Source: an uncultured Catenibacterium sp.
GTDB taxonomy: Bacteria > Bacillota_I > Bacilli_A > Erysipelotrichales > Coprobacillaceae
DNA: 9,615 nt
NCBI GenBank assembly: GCA_900764725.1
Contig: CAAFPB010000432.1
Span: forward strand, 1 to 9,615
Reading direction: 5' to 3'
Position 1 is the stretch's first letter, and every line of letters starts with the position of its first letter. Below, piece by piece: positions 6,088 to 9,615 of the stretch. The notes below the pieces were generated by a model that searched no databases, was not told where the DNA came from, and saw nothing but the letters and a program-made list of their open reading frames with translations. The translations under genes were made by a program, and so were the position numbers.

Positions 6088-7408
6088 CTGTTACACCTCC
6101 CATCAATAAATAAATGAGTGAAGCCATCATCAATTCCTTTTTACAGAATGTATAATAAGACTTCATATCCATAGATTCCTTGTACTGCATCTGATGTAAG
6201 AAGAATCCTACGATTGATTCTCTATTTAAATGATTTTGTACAAAAGATAGATTCACTTTAGTAAGACTTAGATCCTGTGGAAAATAATCTTTCTCTAAAT
6301 ACTTGTCAAATACGTTCAATATCATACTCTTGTATTCTTCAAATGCATACACCTTTAAATCATCAAAACCTAAGAGTTCTCCAATAAAATCTAGAGTAAT
6401 ATATGTGTAGTCTTTGAGATTTAAGATCATTTGATGATTGGCTTCTAATAATAATGAAGTTAGTTCTGAAGAGCTACTATTAAAGAACCCTCTCATTTCC
6501 TTTTCCATCATCAATAACTGTTTATAGTAATCATGGAAAATAGATTGTTCTGAAGGCAAGAAAGTATAATGATTTCCTTCATAGTTTCCAAATAGCTTAT
6601 AAGCCATTAAGTAACCTAAACGCTTATTTCTTTCTAGTACATCCTTATTAAAGTCCATAAAACCACCCAAATCGACTGGAGGACATGAATAAATAATAGA
6701 AGGACGATTGATATATTGTGGATGAACTGGAATAAGATGCATATCAACCACAACTATTTCATCAGCACCCATATCTAAGGCAAGATCAATAGGCAGGTTA
6801 TCACTAAATCCCCCATCAATATACTTATTCCCTTCTATTTCAGTCATCGGAAAGACTGGAAAACAGGCACTACTTGCAAGTAAATAGTCAAGCATATGAC
6901 CTCTTTCCATTTCTGATTTAGTCTTAAAACAAGCTTTCATGTTTGGAAACTGCACTGTACATATACCAAAATCAATAGGTGAAGACAACAAGCGTTCTTC
7001 ATCCATCAGGCCTCGACAATGTTCTACAAAGGGTGTATTGTCAGCCCCTTTATTCTTAAAATAATGTCTTAAAAAAGAATGAGCTAAACTTGTCTGCTGG
7101 GCAATGGATTCTTTAAGTTCTGCTAAGTTACTTCCCTCTTCTTTATTAAATAAAGAGGTTGTCATAAAGTCATCTCTTAAGTCTGTGAGATCAGGCGCAT
7201 TATTAAAGACATGATCCATATCTAATATATCCCATGTATATTCTAGTCCTTCATAGTCTCCCATTGCGACAAGTGCGCCATTGAGTGCACCAATAGAAGT
7301 GCCTGTCACAATATCAAAATGCTGGTTCAGTTCTTTTGCAGCTAATAAGAAACCACATTCATAGGCTCCTTTAGATCCTCCACCACTAAGTACTAGGGCT
7401 CTTTTCAT
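6074..7408 (-). CDS. Patatin-like phospholipase
   Basis: A 444-residue serine lipid acyl hydrolase predicted to act on phospholipids or other acyl esters with a Ser-Asp dyad. Seen directly: the oxyanion-hole loop LSGGGSKGAYE (7-17), nucleophile Ser38 in GTSIG (36-40), and the dyad Asp198 in YIDGGFSDNLP (196-206), followed by DEIVVVDM (216-223). All catalytic elements are intact. The patatin core occupies about residues 1-250; about 190 further residues with helices and aromatic strands (for example DYTYITLDFIGELLGFDDLKV) form a C-terminal extension of unclear role. No signal peptide or transmembrane span is seen, so it is probably cytosolic or peripherally membrane-bound. ATG 7408 overlaps the malQ stop (ATGA) with no strong ribosome binding site, indicating translational coupling; its end overlaps the GNAT-like gene by 14 bases. 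Some patatins are phage-defence effectors, but nothing else here supports that role. Confidence 0.9.
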   Translation of the reverse strand: MKRALVLSGGGSKGAYECGFLLAAKELNQHFDIVTGTSIGALNGALVAMGDYEGLEYTWDILDMDHVFNNAPDLTDLRDDFMTTSLFNKEEGSNLAELKESIAQQTSLAHSFLRHYFKNKGADNTPFVEHCRGLMDEERLLSSPIDFGICTVQFPNMKACFKTKSEMERGHMLDYLLASSACFPVFPMTEIEGNKYIDGGFSDNLPIDLALDMGADEIVVVDMHLIPVHPQYINRPSIIYSCPPVDLGGFMDFNKDVLERNKRLGYLMAYKLFGNYEGNHYTFLPSEQSIFHDYYKQLLMMEKEMRGFFNSSSSELTSLLLEANHQMILNLKDYTYITLDFIGELLGFDDLKVYAFEEYKSMILNVFDKYLEKDYFPQDLSLTKVNLSFVQNHLNRESIVGFFLHQMQYKESMDMKSYYTFCKKELMMASLIYLLMGGVTDEHH

Positions 7409-8847
7409 AGAGTTTCATCTCGATTCGTATCATGAATGATTTTTTTCATGAATTTCATTTCTTTATTAAATTCTGTAAAGCGAGACATCTTCCATTCCCA
7501 GTTAGGAGATCCAATAGTACCAGGCGTATTAAAGCGTGATGTTTCTGGTTCACCTAGAAGATCCCAAACAGGAATAATGACAGACTCAGCTGGAAGATCC
7601 ATACAATAATGAATCATTTGACGATGTAATTTACGTTCCTTATAACCCTCTAATAGTAAATCTACATCCTTTAAAGTCTTCTTATCAAGGTTATTATACC
7701 AACCCATTAATGTATCATTATCATGTGTACCACTATAAACAACAACCTTATCAAAATCAAATTCTTCTTTGAAATGGAACTGGAAGATATACATTCCCTT
7801 AAAGTTATAATGATCTCTTAATTCATAGACTTCATCTCTTAATAATCCTAGATCTTCTGCAAGAATATGTGTATCTGGATATTTATCAAATAGTTTATCA
7901 AATAAAGCATATCCTGGTGCTTCTACCCATTCCCCTACTACTGCAGTAGGTTCTGAAGCAGGAATCTTCCAATAAGTATCAAATCCACGGAAATGGTCAA
8001 TACGTACTTCATCATAAAGCTTATTCGCACTATGAATGCGATCAATCCAGAATTTAAAGTTTGTCTTTTCTAGATGATCCCAGTTATAGATAGGGTTACC
8101 CCATCTTTGTCCAAATTCACTAAAATAATCAGGTGGTACACCGGCCACAAATGAAGGTGTTCCATCCTCTTCTAATAAGAAGTCTTCCTGATCTAACCAG
8201 CAATCAGCACTATCTAGTCCAACATAAATAGGCATATCCCCTATAATCATAATACCCTGATTATTCGCATATTTCTTCAATGCGTACCATTGCTTAAAGA
8301 AATAGTACTGTAAGAATTCCTGATAATTGATTTCTTTTTCAAAAGGCAAGAGTTCAAAAGATTGATGCTTAGGGAATTCCTTATATTCATCACGCCATTC
8401 TGGCCATGACTTTCCTTCGTTTGTTAGTTTGAAGGTACGAAATAAAGCATAACCTTCAACCCACTTATTGTCTTCTATAAACTGTTTAAAGTCATCATTG
8501 AATTCAAATCTAGAATAAGCAAGTCTTAATAATTCTTCTTTATTTGCACGTACAGCTTCATATTCCACTGTTCCAGCCTGCTTATTAAACGTTTTTAATT
8601 CTGTTTTGTTAAGTAATCCATCATTGACTAAATCTTCTAAATCAATATAAAGCTCATCACCTGCATAAGATGAATAAGGCTGATAAGGTGAATTACCATA
8701 AGCTAAAGGATTAAGAGGTAAGATCTGCCAGATCTTGACATCTGATTTCTTTAGCTGATCTACAAATGTATATGCGTTCTTTCCAAAATCTCCTACACCA
8801 TAAGACGATGGTAGTGCAGAGATTGGACATAATATTCCTGCTCTCAT
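7405..8847 (-). CDS. malQ: 4-alpha-glucanotransferase (amylomaltase)
   Basis: A 480-residue GH77 enzyme that transfers alpha-1,4-glucan segments between maltodextrins and releases glucose; acts in the cytosol in maltose, starch and glycogen use. Seen: the opening MRAGILCPISALPSSYGVGD, WQILPLNPLAYGNSPYQPYSS (40-60) for substrate binding, nucleophile Asp284 in VRIDHFRGF, acid/base Glu331 in ILAEDLG, and Asp376 in SGTHDND. All three catalytic carboxylates are present and the length is normal for the short bacterial type. ATG 8847 lies one base after the stop of the LUD gene, with TTAGGA as ribosome binding site 7 bases away, and the end overlaps the patatin start by 4 bases, so it is internal to an operon. 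No glycogen phosphorylase, maltodextrin transporter or LacI regulator is next to it, which is unusual for malQ. Confidence 0.95.
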   Translation of the reverse strand: MRAGILCPISALPSSYGVGDFGKNAYTFVDQLKKSDVKIWQILPLNPLAYGNSPYQPYSSYAGDELYIDLEDLVNDGLLNKTELKTFNKQAGTVEYEAVRANKEELLRLAYSRFEFNDDFKQFIEDNKWVEGYALFRTFKLTNEGKSWPEWRDEYKEFPKHQSFELLPFEKEINYQEFLQYYFFKQWYALKKYANNQGIMIIGDMPIYVGLDSADCWLDQEDFLLEEDGTPSFVAGVPPDYFSEFGQRWGNPIYNWDHLEKTNFKFWIDRIHSANKLYDEVRIDHFRGFDTYWKIPASEPTAVVGEWVEAPGYALFDKLFDKYPDTHILAEDLGLLRDEVYELRDHYNFKGMYIFQFHFKEEFDFDKVVVYSGTHDNDTLMGWYNNLDKKTLKDVDLLLEGYKERKLHRQMIHYCMDLPAESVIIPVWDLLGEPETSRFNTPGTIGSPNWEWKMSRFTEFNKEMKFMKKIIHDTNRDETL

Positions 8848-8848
8848 A

Positions 8849-9490
8849 TTAATATCCTAACTCCTGTCTCATAACAATCACATGTATTCTATCCTTGTTT
8901 CCCTGACGGGCAAGCTTTACATAAGATGCACAGATTCTTTGATCTGCCATACAGTTCACACATTTACCAGTAACAGCACAGCCTGTTTGACGATTTAGTC
9001 TAATCGCATTAGCTGGTGCTGATACATTCTTAATATGATTAATGGCTTCTTCTTCTGATTCAAAGATTTTATTAACTCCTGCAACTACATACACATCTTT
9101 TGGTCCATAGATCATTGCAGCGACTCTATTACCGTTGCCATCAATATTATATAAACATCCATCTGTTGTAATTGCATTAGTACTAGTTAAATAAATATCC
9201 GCATTAAATGCTTCATGATGTATTGAGTTGATTTCTTCTTTATTTAAACCTTCTGCATAACGATCAAGGAACTTCACATCACTTGCACGTACTAAATCTA
9301 ATACATGCATTTCATCTAGTGACATAGAACCACCTACCGCAACAATCTTTTGATTAGTAAAAATAGTTTTAAAATAATCATGTAACTCTTCTTGTGTATT
9401 AAAGACATCACAAGTCATGTTATTTCTTTCTAAAGCTTTCTTTAATCTGTTAATTTTTAAATCATACATACCCAATAAATTCTTATCCAT
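8849..9490 (-). CDS. LUD-domain protein (lactate-utilization LutC-like family)
   Basis: A 213-residue cytosolic protein of the LUD (formerly DUF162) family, related to LutC, the small subunit of the iron-sulfur lactate oxidation complex. Seen: VAVGGSMSLDE (50-60), TSTNAITTDGCL (102-113), GNRVAAMIYGP (120-130), VYVVAGVNKI (133-142) and a C-terminal cysteine cluster C171, C177, C180 and C187 within TGCAVTGKCVNC and RIC, which suggests a metal or iron-sulfur site in this stand-alone branch. LutA and LutB partners are absent, so a role in lactate oxidation is uncertain. Start: ATG 9490 is preferred (GGAAGG 5 bases upstream and a match to the family's usual MDKN-like beginning); the in-frame ATG at 9565 lacks a ribosome binding site and would add an atypical 25-residue segment. 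It is the first gene of the operon that continues into malQ with a one-base gap. Confidence 0.85.
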   Translation of the reverse strand: MDKNLLGMYDLKINRLKKALERNNMTCDVFNTQEELHDYFKTIFTNQKIVAVGGSMSLDEMHVLDLVRASDVKFLDRYAEGLNKEEINSIHHEAFNADIYLTSTNAITTDGCLYNIDGNGNRVAAMIYGPKDVYVVAGVNKIFESEEEAINHIKNVSAPANAIRLNRQTGCAVTGKCVNCMADQRICASYVKLARQGNKDRIHVIVMRQELGY

Positions 9491-9615
9491 AAAAACCTTC
9501 CATTCCTTTCCGCCTGCGGCTCCAAGGCACACATAGTAATGAATAACTCTTGTTTGTACAGGCATCTTATTTTATATTTTTAATTGAAGGAGTCTTACAC
9601 TACAAAGCACGGCGA
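9491..9615 (-). other. Upstream region and leader of the LUD-malQ-patatin operon
   Basis: No gene is supportable here. Minus-strand TATAAA (9576-9571) or TAAAAT (9574-9569) are -10 candidates, without a good -35. The leader includes a GC-rich stretch with the palindrome CCGC-CT-GCGG (9510-9519), out of character for this AT-rich sequence. The last bases (9600-9615) could belong to the next gene on either strand, but cannot be assigned. Confidence 0.4.

Noticed and set aside
6074..7408. Patatin as a CBASS-type phage-defence effector
   Set aside because: No cyclic-oligonucleotide synthase or other CBASS gene is adjacent, and the gene is embedded in a malQ operon well separated from AbiH.
9491..9565. 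Longer LUD protein starting at ATG 9565
   Set aside because: There is no ribosome binding site before it and the extra 25 residues do not resemble the family; ATG 9490 has GGAAGG upstream. Not fully excluded.

Overview
The window comes from an AT-rich, low-GC Gram-positive genome. Strong GGAGG-type ribosome binding sites, a CcpA-type cre site, sugar-PTS and RpiR components, a YczE-type membrane protein and a LUD protein together fit a gut Firmicute. Erysipelotrichia-like is a tentative guess from protein flavour, not proven by the sequence. No tRNA, rRNA, CRISPR array, insertion sequence or integrase was seen.

Region 1 (1-205) is the 3' end of a plus-strand gene, probably a sugar-phosphate nucleotidyltransferase, closed by a clear terminator. 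Region 2 (206-1776, minus strand) is a small candidate phage-defence cassette. It holds an AbiH-family abortive-infection protein preceded, with translational coupling, by two short overlapping reading frames that look like the halves of one unknown gene of about 167 codons, broken by a single-base frameshift.

Region 3 (1781-4594) is a beta-glucoside type sugar module. A stand-alone PTS IIB of the lactose/cellobiose family runs leftward. An RpiR-type regulator and a GH1 6-phospho-beta-glucosidase run rightward. The 176-base divergent intergenic region holds a good promoter for the IIB gene with a near-perfect cre site in its spacer, plus a separate perfect 15-base palindrome that is a candidate operator. 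No IIA or IIC gene is present, so uptake must depend on components elsewhere.

Region 4 (4553-9615, minus strand) is a tight five-gene operon, transcribed right to left: LUD-domain protein, 4-alpha-glucanotransferase (malQ), patatin-like lipase, GNAT-like two-domain protein, YczE-family membrane protein. Junctions are +1, -4, -14 and -1 bases, and the operon ends at a long bidirectional terminator shared with the convergent GH1 gene. The mix of glucan metabolism, a lipid hydrolase and an undescribed C-terminal domain has no obvious single pathway.

The best candidates for something undescribed are the AbiH partner gene (1252-1754) and the GNAT-like protein with its C-terminal domain beside the patatin (5254-6087).
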